Of a DNA stretch of 64,000 bases, positions 1-7,931 are shown piece by piece. Every line of letters begins with the position of its first letter. Position 1 is the first letter of the stretch. The stretch comes from an uncultured Rhodobiaceae bacterium (GTDB lineage: Bacteria > Pseudomonadota > Alphaproteobacteria > RS24). The notes under the pieces are model-generated. The model was not told the origin of the DNA, searched no databases, and saw only the letters and a program-made list of their open reading frames with translations. The DNA lies in the NCBI GenBank assembly GCA_937907245.1, contig CALCUM010000003.1, positions 683,501 through 747,500 on the forward strand, in the 5' to 3' direction. The translations under genes were made by a program, and so were the position numbers.

Positions 1-425
1 GAATCGAAACCACAGCTATGCACAATGCGGGCACCGGAAGCACGGGCGGCAGCCTCATGCGCGCCAATCATTTCGTGCATCCAACCTGGCTCCCCGCTGA
101 GGTCGACATAATCGGTACCTGCGGCGGCACATGCGGCGACCACAGGAGAGCCGTATAATTGGTAAGGGCCAACCGTGGTCAGCAATACTTTGGTGTTTTC
201 GACCATAGCTTTTAGCGAAGCGGCATCATCGGCATCGGCCACCACGAGAGGGGTGTCTTGCGAGATGCCCATTTCGTCGCGCACTTGCGCAAGTTTGGTT
301 TCGCTGCGGCCTGCCATCGCCCAGTTAACCGTCCGGCCATACTGTTTGTGCATATATTCGGCCACCAAACGGCCGGTAAAGCCGCTCGCGCCATAAACCA
401 CAATATCAAAATCTCTATTACTCAT
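1..425 (-). CDS. saccharopine dehydrogenase-like NAD(P)-binding reductase (partial, 3' end outside window)
   Basis: The first 141 codons are present; the gene continues past the left edge. The N terminus reads MSNRDFDIVVYGASGFTGR, a Rossmann fold with a GxSGFTGR nucleotide-binding loop. It is followed by WAMAGRSETKL and LLTTVGPYQLYGSPVVAAC, and then DYVDLSGEPGW. This pattern is typical of the saccharopine dehydrogenase-like / trans-acting enoyl reductase family, whose members mostly do not make lysine. The ATG at 425 follows GGGAGACAGAG, a convincing ribosome binding site. The gene is divergent from the MFS transporter and shares a promoter region holding four 21-bp repeats. The substrate cannot be told from this fragment. 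Confidence 0.8.
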   Translation of the reverse strand, partial: MSNRDFDIVVYGASGFTGRLVAEYMHKQYGRTVNWAMAGRSETKLAQVRDEMGISQDTPLVVADADDAASLKAMVENTKVLLTTVGPYQLYGSPVVAACAAAGTDYVDLSGEPGWMHEMIGAHEAAARASGARIVHSCGFD

Positions 426-438
426 CTCTGTCTCCCGT

Positions 439-522
439 AAAATATAGGCGTTATGCCTCAAAATATAGGCGATATGCCCTGATATATAGGCGGTATGCCC
501 CGATATATAGGCGGTATGCCCA
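439..522. repeat. four tandem 21-bp repeats in a divergent promoter region
   Basis: Four head-to-tail units lie at 439-459, 460-480, 481-501 and 502-522. The shared core is ATATAGGCGNTATGCC and includes the imperfect inverted element GGC-N5-GCC. The last two units are identical except for the final base; the first two have drifted. The array ends 13 bp before the reductase start codon, just upstream of its ribosome binding site, and about 140 bp before the MFS start. It could be a multi-site operator or a slippage product. The rest of the 425-662 gap shows nothing else I can name. Confidence 0.9.
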
Positions 523-661
523 TACCATTTCCCTTAAATATGAATGTAAACCACGCGCTTTTACATGCAAGGCTTGAGGTGAGCATTTAACTCATATTTG
601 GACTTTTCTTTTACGTGGCGTTTGTTAGGCTCTGTCCATCTACTGCTTTGGGAGGAGCCTC

Positions 662-1942
662 ATGTCCAGCACAACAATCGAAACAGATCCAATCTACAAA
701 GGCCGTCACTACGCGTTGGCCATTCTTGTGGTGATCTACACTTTTAATTTTATTGACCGCCAAATTCTGTCGATATTGTTGGAGCCCGTGAAATCTGAAC
801 TGGGGTTATCGGATACCGCTATGGGTATGCTTACGGGTTTTGCCTTTGCCATGTTCTACGCAACCTTAGGTATTCCCATTGCGCGTTTCGCAGACCGCAC
901 CAACCGCCGCAACCTCATCGCCGGCGCTTTGGGTATCTGGAGTATTTTTACCGCCCTTTCGGGGTTGGCGCAAAATTTCTGGCATCTGCTGGCCGCGCGC
1001 ATCGGCGTGGGTGTCGGCGAAGCCGGTTGCTCCCCTCCCGCTCACTCGATGATTGCGGATTATTATCCCGCCGAACAACGCGCCACGGCATTGGGAATTT
1101 ATTCTTTGGGCATTCCCTTTGGCATTATGTTTGGACTTTTCGCTGGCGGCTGGATTAACGAATTATATGGATGGCGCACCGCTTTTTTCCTAGTTGGGGT
1201 TCCCGGCATTTTGCTGGCCATCATTACGCGCTTTACCCTCACAGAACCGCCTCGCGGCCTGGCCGAAGGGCGTGTCGACACTGGCGAACAACCAAGCGTT
1301 CGCGAGACATTAAGATTTCTATGGGCCAAAAAATCGTTTCGCCACATGTCTTTCGCTGCCGCTCTGACCGCTTTCGTGGGCTATGGCTTTATTACCTGGG
1401 CGCCGTCTTTCCTAATCCGTTCCTTCGGCATGGGCACGGGCGAGATTGGCACTTGGTTTGGCCTTATCTTGGGCGTGGCTGGCGGCATAGGTATTGCGCT
1501 AGGTGGCTATATGGCAGATAAATTCGGCGCCAAAGACCCAAAATGGTTTCTTTGGATTACCGCCATCGCCCTCCTTATCATCTTCCCGTTTAATATTTTG
1601 GTCTATACGTCAACCGATTCGAAGATGGTGCTGGTGGCAATGATTGTTCCGGTCATTTTGGGTAATTTTTATCAAGCCACGACCTTCAGCCAAACCCAAG
1701 GCATATCCGAATTGCGGATGCGCGCTGTCGCGGCCGGTATTTTACTGTTCATCTTGAACATGATCGGCCTTGGCTTAGGCCCGCAATTTGTTGGCATCGT
1801 GTCTGATTTATTGTCAGACAGATACGGCCAAGAGAGCCTGCGCTATGCTCTACTTATTTGTTCTCTGGTGAACTTATGGGCGGCTTGGCATTATTTCATC
1901 GCCGGTCGTCACTTGAAGGATGACTTAATCATCGAGGGTTAA
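662..1942 (+). CDS. MFS transporter, spinster-like subfamily
   Basis: A 426-residue inner-membrane secondary transporter with about twelve hydrophobic segments. After the first helix (NFIDRQILSILLEPVK) comes the MFS loop motif as RFADRTNRR at about residues 75-83. IGVGVGEAGCSPPAHSMIADYYP, read as separate short matches around residue 120, is typical of the spinster-like group. The ATG at 662 has a strong ribosome binding site (GGGAGGA). Five bases separate it from the following yciB-like gene, so the two are probably co-transcribed. The substrate is unknown; relatives are proposed to move lipids, sugars or organic acids. Confidence 0.85.
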   Translation: MSSTTIETDPIYKGRHYALAILVVIYTFNFIDRQILSILLEPVKSELGLSDTAMGMLTGFAFAMFYATLGIPIARFADRTNRRNLIAGALGIWSIFTALSGLAQNFWHLLAARIGVGVGEAGCSPPAHSMIADYYPAEQRATALGIYSLGIPFGIMFGLFAGGWINELYGWRTAFFLVGVPGILLAIITRFTLTEPPRGLAEGRVDTGEQPSVRETLRFLWAKKSFRHMSFAAALTAFVGYGFITWAPSFLIRSFGMGTGEIGTWFGLILGVAGGIGIALGGYMADKFGAKDPKWFLWITAIALLIIFPFNILVYTSTDSKMVLVAMIVPVILGNFYQATTFSQTQGISELRMRAVAAGILLFILNMIGLGLGPQFVGIVSDLLSDRYGQESLRYALLICSLVNLWAAWHYFIAGRHLKDDLIIEG

Positions 1943-1947
1943 TCCGC

Positions 1948-2556
1948 ATGACGGAGCAAAAAAAATCAGGGGAAGCGCGTCCAAAGATGCGCTTCCTCTC
2001 AATGTTTAGCGAGATTGCCCCCCTGGCAGCTTTCTTCACCATCAACCAATATTTCGGCCTCTATGCCGCGGCGGGAGCCTCGGTGGGCGCTTCGGCCTTG
2101 CTCATTAGCGTCACTTGGATACTCGAGAAACGCTTGGCCCGCTTTGCGCTTTTCGCAACCAGCATTGCCGCCTTGCTAACTTTGGCTGCCATTTTGGCGG
2201 AAACCAAAACCTATATTAAAATACAGCCGAGCCTGTTTTCAGGGGCTTTTGCTTTTGTGCTTTTGTTGGGGGCTTTGCGAGGGCGGGCCATGATGAAGGT
2301 TTTCTTTCACGCGCAATTCGACCTGCCAGAGAAAGTCTGGTTCGCATTATCGCTTCGCTGGGGCCTGTTTTTTGCAGCCGCCACACTGGCCAATGAAATC
2401 GCCTGGCGGGTCTTGAGCGATGACGCTTGGGTGCTTTTCCGTGTGTTTATTATGGCGCCTGCGACGGGCCTATTCATGCTCGCCCAATTGCCCGTAACCC
2501 TAAAGGGGCGGCGCCAACAGGCCTCCGAAATGCGCAAAGAGGGGCCGAAAAACTAG
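1948..2556 (+). CDS. YciB/IspZ-family inner membrane septation protein
   Basis: 202 residues with about five to six membrane helices. The C-terminal half carries the family signature: LLLGALRGRAMMKVFF, then LPEKVWFALSLRWGLFFAA, then NEIAWRVLSDDAWVLFRVF. YciB proteins affect cell envelope integrity and septation; the biochemical role is not settled. The gene follows the MFS gene by 5 bp. Its last four bases overlap the last four of the convergent gene at 2553-3086. The N terminus is slightly longer and more charged than in Escherichia coli YciB. Confidence 0.85.
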   Translation: MTEQKKSGEARPKMRFLSMFSEIAPLAAFFTINQYFGLYAAAGASVGASALLISVTWILEKRLARFALFATSIAALLTLAAILAETKTYIKIQPSLFSGAFAFVLLLGALRGRAMMKVFFHAQFDLPEKVWFALSLRWGLFFAAATLANEIAWRVLSDDAWVLFRVFIMAPATGLFMLAQLPVTLKGRRQQASEMRKEGPKN

Positions 2557-3086
2557 CGCCGAAAGCGTTTATAAACGCGCCACACCGTTAGCCCCAAAAG
2601 CCATAGAAACATAAATTGTATAGCTAGAAACTTGGCCTGTGTGGTTTCGCTGGCCAGTTGGATTTGCGCCTCGCTGAGGTTTGGAAATCCATACAGCAGG
2701 CCTGCCAGTTGAATGTTTTCCACTACATCCACCAGCATTACCGCCAGCACTGCCAACGGGCTGAAGGGGGCCCAGGCCCTTGGTGCCATAACCGCCAGTA
2801 GCCCACCAAAAAACGCGCCATAGACGAGCGGAAACACCATATCCAAGCTCAAGGTAAAGCGAGCATGAAGCAGGCGTCCGCTCTCGCCATAGAGCAACAA
2901 ATGCTCGCGCAAGGCCATTTGGTCATAGCCTTGCAACTCATCCAGCATCGGGGCACCAAGCTGCGTTTTGAGCCATTGGAACCCGAACAAACACGCCACC
3001 ATACAAAGCCCGCTGGCGAGCAATATATTGCGCTGCACCAAGCGCCCGCTCAGGCGCGTGAGAATTTTTATGAGTTGAGATTGCAT
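2553..3086 (-). CDS. four-helix membrane protein of unknown function
   Basis: 177 residues. I recognise no family. Four hydrophobic stretches are visible at about residues 20-40, 85-105, 107-128 and 150-170, with a hydrophilic loop rich in charged residues between the first and second (LDELQGYDQMALREHLLLYG). The C terminus ends in a basic run (WRVYKRFRR), suggesting a cytoplasmic tail. The ATG at 3086 follows GAGGTAAAGAAT, a good ribosome binding site. It converges on the yciB-like gene and is a single-gene unit, with the HAD gene divergent on its other side. Confidence 0.6.
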   Translation of the reverse strand: MQSQLIKILTRLSGRLVQRNILLASGLCMVACLFGFQWLKTQLGAPMLDELQGYDQMALREHLLLYGESGRLLHARFTLSLDMVFPLVYGAFFGGLLAVMAPRAWAPFSPLAVLAVMLVDVVENIQLAGLLYGFPNLSEAQIQLASETTQAKFLAIQFMFLWLLGLTVWRVYKRFRR

Positions 3087-3193
3087 ATTCTTTACCTCTT
3101 GTTATGTTTCGCAAGGCTCCTAGATGAGCCTAGCATTTACAGCCGGTCACACAAGCCAAGTCGACCGGCATCATTTAGGCAAAGGAGCCCGCC

Positions 3194-3871
3194 ATGACAC
3201 AAGAAGAGACCTTAGCGAAAACACAAACTTATAAAGCCGTTTTATGGGACTTTGGCGGCGTGATAACTTCCAGCCCTTTCGAGGCCTTTGCAACTTACGA
3301 GAAGCAAAACGGCCTTCCCGAAAACTTTATCCGTGGCATTAATTCCACCAATCCGGACACCAATGCTTGGGCGCAATTTGAGCGCAATGACATAAATGCA
3401 GCCACCTTTGATACAGCCTTTCTGAAAGAAGCCGAAGCGCAAGGCCACACGGTGCGGGGGAGCGATGTCTTGGCGCTTCTGGCGGGTTCCATTCGCCCTG
3501 AAATGGTGGCCGTGTTGAATAGACTGAAAGCCGATGGCTATCGCATTGCCTGTATTACAAATAATGTGAAAACCGGCGCGGGCGCTGGTATGGCACGCAC
3601 ACAAGAAAAAGCCGACGCCGTGGCGCAGGTGATGGCCTTATTCGAGCATGTTATCGAAAGCTCAGAAGTGGGCGTGCGCAAACCAGACCCTGCGATTTAC
3701 CAAATGGCTTGCGACAAGCTGGGCGTCATCCCCAGCGATTGCGTGTTTCTAGATGACCTTGGTATCAATTTAAAGCCGGCCCGCGCTATGGGTATGGGCA
3801 CGGTAAAAGTCGTATCAGCGGCGCAAGGCATTGCTGATTTAAGTGCCTTATTGGGGCACGCGGTTGGCTAA
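3194..3871 (+). CDS. HAD-superfamily hydrolase, HAD-IA type
   Basis: 225 residues. HAD motifs appear in order: motif I as WDFGGV with nucleophile Asp19, motif II near CITNN (about residue 120), motif III Lys in GVRKPDP, and motif IV in FLDDLG. The closest pattern I know is the HAD domain related to the N-terminal part of soluble epoxide hydrolase and ACAD10. The Asp normally two residues after the nucleophile is Gly21. That is common in DFGGV-type members but removes the usual general acid. The ATG follows AAAGGAG. It ends just before a bidirectional terminator; the substrate is unknown. Confidence 0.8.
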   Translation: MTQEETLAKTQTYKAVLWDFGGVITSSPFEAFATYEKQNGLPENFIRGINSTNPDTNAWAQFERNDINAATFDTAFLKEAEAQGHTVRGSDVLALLAGSIRPEMVAVLNRLKADGYRIACITNNVKTGAGAGMARTQEKADAVAQVMALFEHVIESSEVGVRKPDPAIYQMACDKLGVIPSDCVFLDDLGINLKPARAMGMGTVKVVSAAQGIADLSALLGHAVG

Positions 3872-3901
3872 TCTCATTTGATTTATTTTATTGGCGTAAA
3901 A

Positions 3902-3931
3902 AAACCCCGGCAAATTGCTTTGCCGGGGTTT
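3902..3931. terminator. bidirectional rho-independent terminator
   Basis: A 13-bp perfect stem (AAACCCCGGCAAA pairing with its complement) has a 4-base TTGC loop. A-rich sequence precedes it and T-rich sequence follows, so it can stop transcripts from both the HAD gene (rightward) and the RND exporter gene (leftward). Confidence 0.9.
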
Positions 3932-3948
3932 GTTTTATTGTCACTCAC

Positions 3949-6549
3949 TTAGTGAGCCAAAGCCCCACTTGGTGGCTTAGGTGGGTTTTTGCGCGGCACA
4001 ATCATTTCCAGTACCACGGCCAGAGCTGGCAGAACCGTTACCGCCATAATCATATTGATCATGAACATAAAGGTTAGCAGCAGTCCCATATCCGCTTGGA
4101 ATTTCAAGGCGGAGAAGGCCCAAGTCGATACACCCACAGCCAGCGTAAGCGCGGTAAATACCACAGCCATACCGGTTTCATTGAGGGTCAACTTAAAGCT
4201 TTCCGTTACATCAAGGCCTGTCGAGAGGTGATACTGAATGCGGTTATAGATGTAGAACGCATAGTCTACACCCAGCCCCACAGCCAGCACCATCACCGGC
4301 AAAGTCGCCACGGTCAGACCAATTTCCAGCACTTCCATGAACCAATAGCCCATGAAAGTGGCCAGAGTTAGCGGCACACAACAAGCCACCGTAGCCCGCC
4401 AATCGCGGTAGGTGATGATAACCAAGGCGATAATGGTCAGATAGACGTAGAGCATCATTGGCAATTCAGAGACTTCAATCTCTTCGTTCACCGCCGCAGC
4501 AACGCCCATGTTACCCGAAGCCAATCGGATTTTCACCGACACCACTTCGTGGCTGTCAATCTTCACGCCTTGCTCCCGAACTGCGGCTAGCAGTTCTTCC
4601 GGCGTGCTTTCATTCACATCATAGGTAATGGCCAAAGCCGAGCTTACGCCATCATCCACCACATCGGTTTTAATGCCGAGGTCAATATTGCCAGCGTCGC
4701 GCATCGGTGGGTCGGTGACAATATGCAGGTCAGCGACTGGCGATGGGTTGTTGATGCGGAAGTCTTTGATGGCATCGGTCACACCCGAAATGGTTGTGGC
4801 TTTTGAATCATCCAAGAAAATCAACTGCGTTAGCAAAGTGCACTCTTCGTTGAGCAGACCCGTCGAGGCGCCAATTGGCGACTGAGACTGAACCAGCGCA
4901 AACTTATTGCGCGGCAAGGCCTGCCATTTCAGATTGCCCTCGTTAAAGCCAGAGCTGGATTGGCGCGTCACATAAGGCAACGACAGAACCAGCGACACAC
5001 CTTCCACATTACGCAAATACCAAGTGAATTCATTGAGGTATTTCATATATGGATAATTGATGCAGGCTTCGCGTGGGGTTTCCACGATGACCGTCAAGAG
5101 ATTGAGGCCAAGCGCAAATTTCTCTGCAATCTGGCGACTATCTGCATTGTAGCGAGCTTCTTCGCGCAGCTCTGGAGAGCCCGCATGAAGCGCACCTACG
5201 TGGCGGTTTTGGCTTTGAATGAACGCGGTAACGAACAAGATAACAGCCAAGAAAACCACAATCACGGCGTTACGCGGATTGGCGATATTTCCCAGTTTTT
5301 GCATTAAGACAACTCGGCTGGCACGCGCCTTGGCGGCACGCTCCACAAAGCCATCTTCAATGGGGAAGTAACTCGCCAGAACCGGCAACATAATCAGATT
5401 GGTCAGAATTTTAAGCGCCACACCAATCGAAGCGGTGATGGCCAATTCTTGAATCATCTGGATCGGGATAAGGATAAGAGTCCCAAAACCCACCAAATCG
5501 GTGATGAGGGCCATCGAACCTGGAATCAACAAGCCACGGAAGCTGGCACGCGCCGCTTCCTCACTTGATTTACCGGAAGATATTTCCGCCGTAATCAAGT
5601 TGATCTGTTGCACCCCATGGCTCACCCCAATAGCAAATACGAGGAACGGCACCAGCACAGCCAGTGGATCCAAGCCATAGCCCAAAATGTTCAAAATACC
5701 GAACTGCCAGACCAAAGAGGTCAACGAGCAGAACAACGGCAAGAACGTGAGGATGACCGAGCGGGCATAAAGATATACCGACAAAATAGTCAGTACTAAA
5801 GCGACCGCAAAGAACTGCACCACGGTGCTCGCCCCATCGGCGATATCGCCAATAAGTTTCGCAAAGCCAATGATTTGCACTTCATATTTGTCGCTTTCGA
5901 ATTTGCCACGAATTTCTGTTTCCAGTTTATCGGCCAAATCGAAGTAATCGAGGCGCTCGCCGGTTTTTACATCGACGTCCAAAAGCTCGGCCCGCACCAT
6001 GGCGGCTGAGAAGTCATTGGCAACCAAACGACCAACAAAGCCGCCGCGAATAACGTTATTGGCAATAATGTCGAGAGCCGGCTCACATGTCGTGGCCAAG
6101 CTGGCTGTTTTCAGCCGCGACACACAATCACTATCAATATTGTCGATCGTGATTGTTCCCGGAATTACATCATCGGCCACAAAGCCATCTTCGGTAATTT
6201 CAAAATAACGAGAGTTGGGAGTCCACAACGAGGTCAGTGTGTGGCGCGCCACACCTGGCATGTAGAACAAGGCATCTGTCAGTTCTTTGTAAGTAGAAAA
6301 GAAGTCCTTATTCCAAATCTTACCTTCGCGTTCCTTCAAAACCACAATAATGCGGTTCGAGCCGAACAAGCGGTCACGGTATTCTTGGAAAGTTTGAATA
6401 TATTCGTGACCAGCTGGTAATTGCTTTTCAAAGCCAGCGGTCATTTTCAAGTTGGTCGCGTAATACCCACTGTAAAGCGTAAAAGCAGCGAAAAGGGCTA
6501 AAATGACACCCCGAAAGCGAAAGATAATTTCTTCTAATTTTTGAACCAT
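3949..6549 (-). CDS. RND-superfamily exporter (MMPL/SSD type)
   Basis: 866 residues, a two-fold repeated RND transporter. Each half has one N-terminal helix, a large periplasmic loop and a block of five helices. The first block is near residues 220-400 with AIGVSHGVQQINLITAEI. The second is near 680-850 with GVDYAFYIYNRIQYHLS. These are single-gene exporters of lipids or hydrophobic compounds, unlike the AcrB type, which needs a partner. I chose the ATG at 6549 because GGGAGGGCCTT lies directly upstream; an in-frame start at 6582 lacks this. The cargo is unknown. No adaptor or outer-membrane gene is adjacent. Confidence 0.85.
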   Translation of the reverse strand: MVQKLEEIIFRFRGVILALFAAFTLYSGYYATNLKMTAGFEKQLPAGHEYIQTFQEYRDRLFGSNRIIVVLKEREGKIWNKDFFSTYKELTDALFYMPGVARHTLTSLWTPNSRYFEITEDGFVADDVIPGTITIDNIDSDCVSRLKTASLATTCEPALDIIANNVIRGGFVGRLVANDFSAAMVRAELLDVDVKTGERLDYFDLADKLETEIRGKFESDKYEVQIIGFAKLIGDIADGASTVVQFFAVALVLTILSVYLYARSVILTFLPLFCSLTSLVWQFGILNILGYGLDPLAVLVPFLVFAIGVSHGVQQINLITAEISSGKSSEEAARASFRGLLIPGSMALITDLVGFGTLILIPIQMIQELAITASIGVALKILTNLIMLPVLASYFPIEDGFVERAAKARASRVVLMQKLGNIANPRNAVIVVFLAVILFVTAFIQSQNRHVGALHAGSPELREEARYNADSRQIAEKFALGLNLLTVIVETPREACINYPYMKYLNEFTWYLRNVEGVSLVLSLPYVTRQSSSGFNEGNLKWQALPRNKFALVQSQSPIGASTGLLNEECTLLTQLIFLDDSKATTISGVTDAIKDFRINNPSPVADLHIVTDPPMRDAGNIDLGIKTDVVDDGVSSALAITYDVNESTPEELLAAVREQGVKIDSHEVVSVKIRLASGNMGVAAAVNEEIEVSELPMMLYVYLTIIALVIITYRDWRATVACCVPLTLATFMGYWFMEVLEIGLTVATLPVMVLAVGLGVDYAFYIYNRIQYHLSTGLDVTESFKLTLNETGMAVVFTALTLAVGVSTWAFSALKFQADMGLLLTFMFMINMIMAVTVLPALAVVLEMIVPRKNPPKPPSGALAH

Positions 6550-6782
6550 AAGGCCCTCCCAAAAGCCAAAGACAATGCGCAAGGCGCATCTCCCAAGAGG
6601 GGAATGTCACATAAAAGCCTATACTCATTCAAGCAAAAACTGGCCTTTTTCGGGTGATAATAATGCCGCAGGCGACTGGCCGAGCGCCAAGCCTCTTGCT
6701 ATTGTGGTAATCAACTTCGGATAAACAGAGGCGAAACCCTTTTGGGCCCCTAAAAAGGTAAATTTTTGCGTATGAAAGACCT

Positions 6783-6818
6783 ATGACAGATTTTATGACA
6801 GACTTTATGACAGATCTA
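6783..6818 (+). repeat. three tandem 12-bp units at the mmcB start
   Basis: ATGACAGATTTT-type units at 6783, 6795 and 6807, each beginning with ATG in the same frame. A four-codon frame (ATG at about 6773) ends in a TGA overlapping the first ATG. Confidence 0.85.
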
Positions 6819-7286
6819 GAGACCCCCGAAAATGAGCTGCAACTCACCGATTTAGCGCCCGAAGATGGGCGCCAATCTGAAGCGGCGCGTGCCATTCAAC
6901 GCGGGGTAACGCGCATGCTCATCCAACAAAACACCGCTTGTATGCCAGAAATTTCTCTGCCCAATTACCGCCGCGCCGATTTAGTAGGCATTACCCATAA
7001 GGGCGAGCTGTGGATTATTGAGATTAAAAGTGGCTTGGCTGATTTCCAGGCCGATAAAAAATGGCCGGAATATTTACCCTATTGTGATCGATTCTTTTTT
7101 GCCGTCGCGCCTGATTTTCCGGTCGAGAAACTGCCTGAAGACGTCGGCTATATTTTTGCGGATGCTTATGGAGCTGAAATTATCCGCCCCGCTATTTTGC
7201 AAAAACTCGCCGCCGCCAGACGCAGTATCTTAATGCGCCGATTGGCTCGCATCGGCGGGTTTCGCTGGACTAGAAGTCAAAAATAA
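6783..7286 (+). CDS. mmcB: MmcB-family putative DNA repair endonuclease
   Basis: 167 residues. The core fits a PD-(D/E)xK nuclease: Glu56 in MPEISL, Asp66 in YRRADL, then WIIEIKSG with Glu80 and Lys82, followed by ADFQADKKWPEYLPYCDRF. This is the pattern of the alphaproteobacterial MmcB family, linked to DNA damage repair. The N terminus is a triple repeat MTDF-MTDF-MTDL with three in-frame ATGs, so the true start could be 6783, 6795 or 6807. It converges on regA, 18 bp apart. The stretch upstream to 6549 shows no further gene. Confidence 0.8.
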   Translation: MTDFMTDFMTDLETPENELQLTDLAPEDGRQSEAARAIQRGVTRMLIQQNTACMPEISLPNYRRADLVGITHKGELWIIEIKSGLADFQADKKWPEYLPYCDRFFFAVAPDFPVEKLPEDVGYIFADAYGAEIIRPAILQKLAAARRSILMRRLARIGGFRWTRSQK

Positions 7287-7304
7287 CCGCGAATGAGCTC
7301 ACCC

Positions 7305-7862
7305 TTAGCGAGGTGCGCGCTTGGCCAGAATACGCTGCAACGTACGACGGTGCATATTTAGCCGCCGCGCGGTTTCCGACACATTGCGATCGCATAATTC
7401 GAATACGCGTTGAATATGTTCCCAACGCACACGGTCTGCCGACATTGGATTTTCCGGCGGGGCCGCGCGGCCCTCTGGCTCGGCAACCAAGGCCGCATGA
7501 ATTTCATCCGCATCCGCAGGTTTTGCCAAATAATCAACGGCGCCGCGTTTTACCGCCTCTACAGCCGTCGCAATATTGCCATAGCCAGTCAGCATAATAA
7601 TACGAGCGTCTGGATTATCTGCTTGCAGGCTTTCTACCACATCCAACCCATTGCCATCTTCAAGGCGCATATCTACCACGGCAAAAGCTGGCTTTACCGA
7701 TTTGCCCATCGCAATGCCCGCCGCAACCGAGCCGGCGCTATGTACCGTATACCCGCGCGTTTCCATGGCGCGCGAAAGGCGCGTCAGCCAAGGCTGGTCA
7801 TCATCAACGATCAATAGGTCCTGGCCTGTGTGATCTTGGGGAGAGTTTTTTGCGTCCGTCAT
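7305..7862 (-). CDS. regA: RegA/PrrA/ActR-type redox response regulator
   Basis: 185 residues. The receiver domain has the acidic pair in LLIVDDDQPW, phospho-acceptor Asp at about residue 64 (VVDMRLEDG), Thr in MLTGYG and Lys in LAKPAD. A short linker leads to a Fis-like helix-turn-helix at the C terminus (SETARRLNMHRRTLQRILAKR), the hallmark of RegA/PrrA/ActR. These proteins control photosynthesis, respiration and fixation genes in response to redox state. I chose the ATG at 7862 because GGAGCTAGAT precedes it; a longer frame to 7916 lacks a ribosome binding site. It lies 69 bp after regB on the same strand. Confidence 0.9.
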   Translation of the reverse strand: MTDAKNSPQDHTGQDLLIVDDDQPWLTRLSRAMETRGYTVHSAGSVAAGIAMGKSVKPAFAVVDMRLEDGNGLDVVESLQADNPDARIIMLTGYGNIATAVEAVKRGAVDYLAKPADADEIHAALVAEPEGRAAPPENPMSADRVRWEHIQRVFELCDRNVSETARRLNMHRRTLQRILAKRAPR

Positions 7863-7931
7863 ATCTAGCTCCATCGTGGATAGTCCATGATATAGGGTGT
7901 TTATTCCGGCTTTCAAAGTCTTGAGACGAAA

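Noticed and set aside
439-522. CRISPR array
   Set aside because: The 21-bp units are directly adjacent with no unique spacers, and no cas gene is near.
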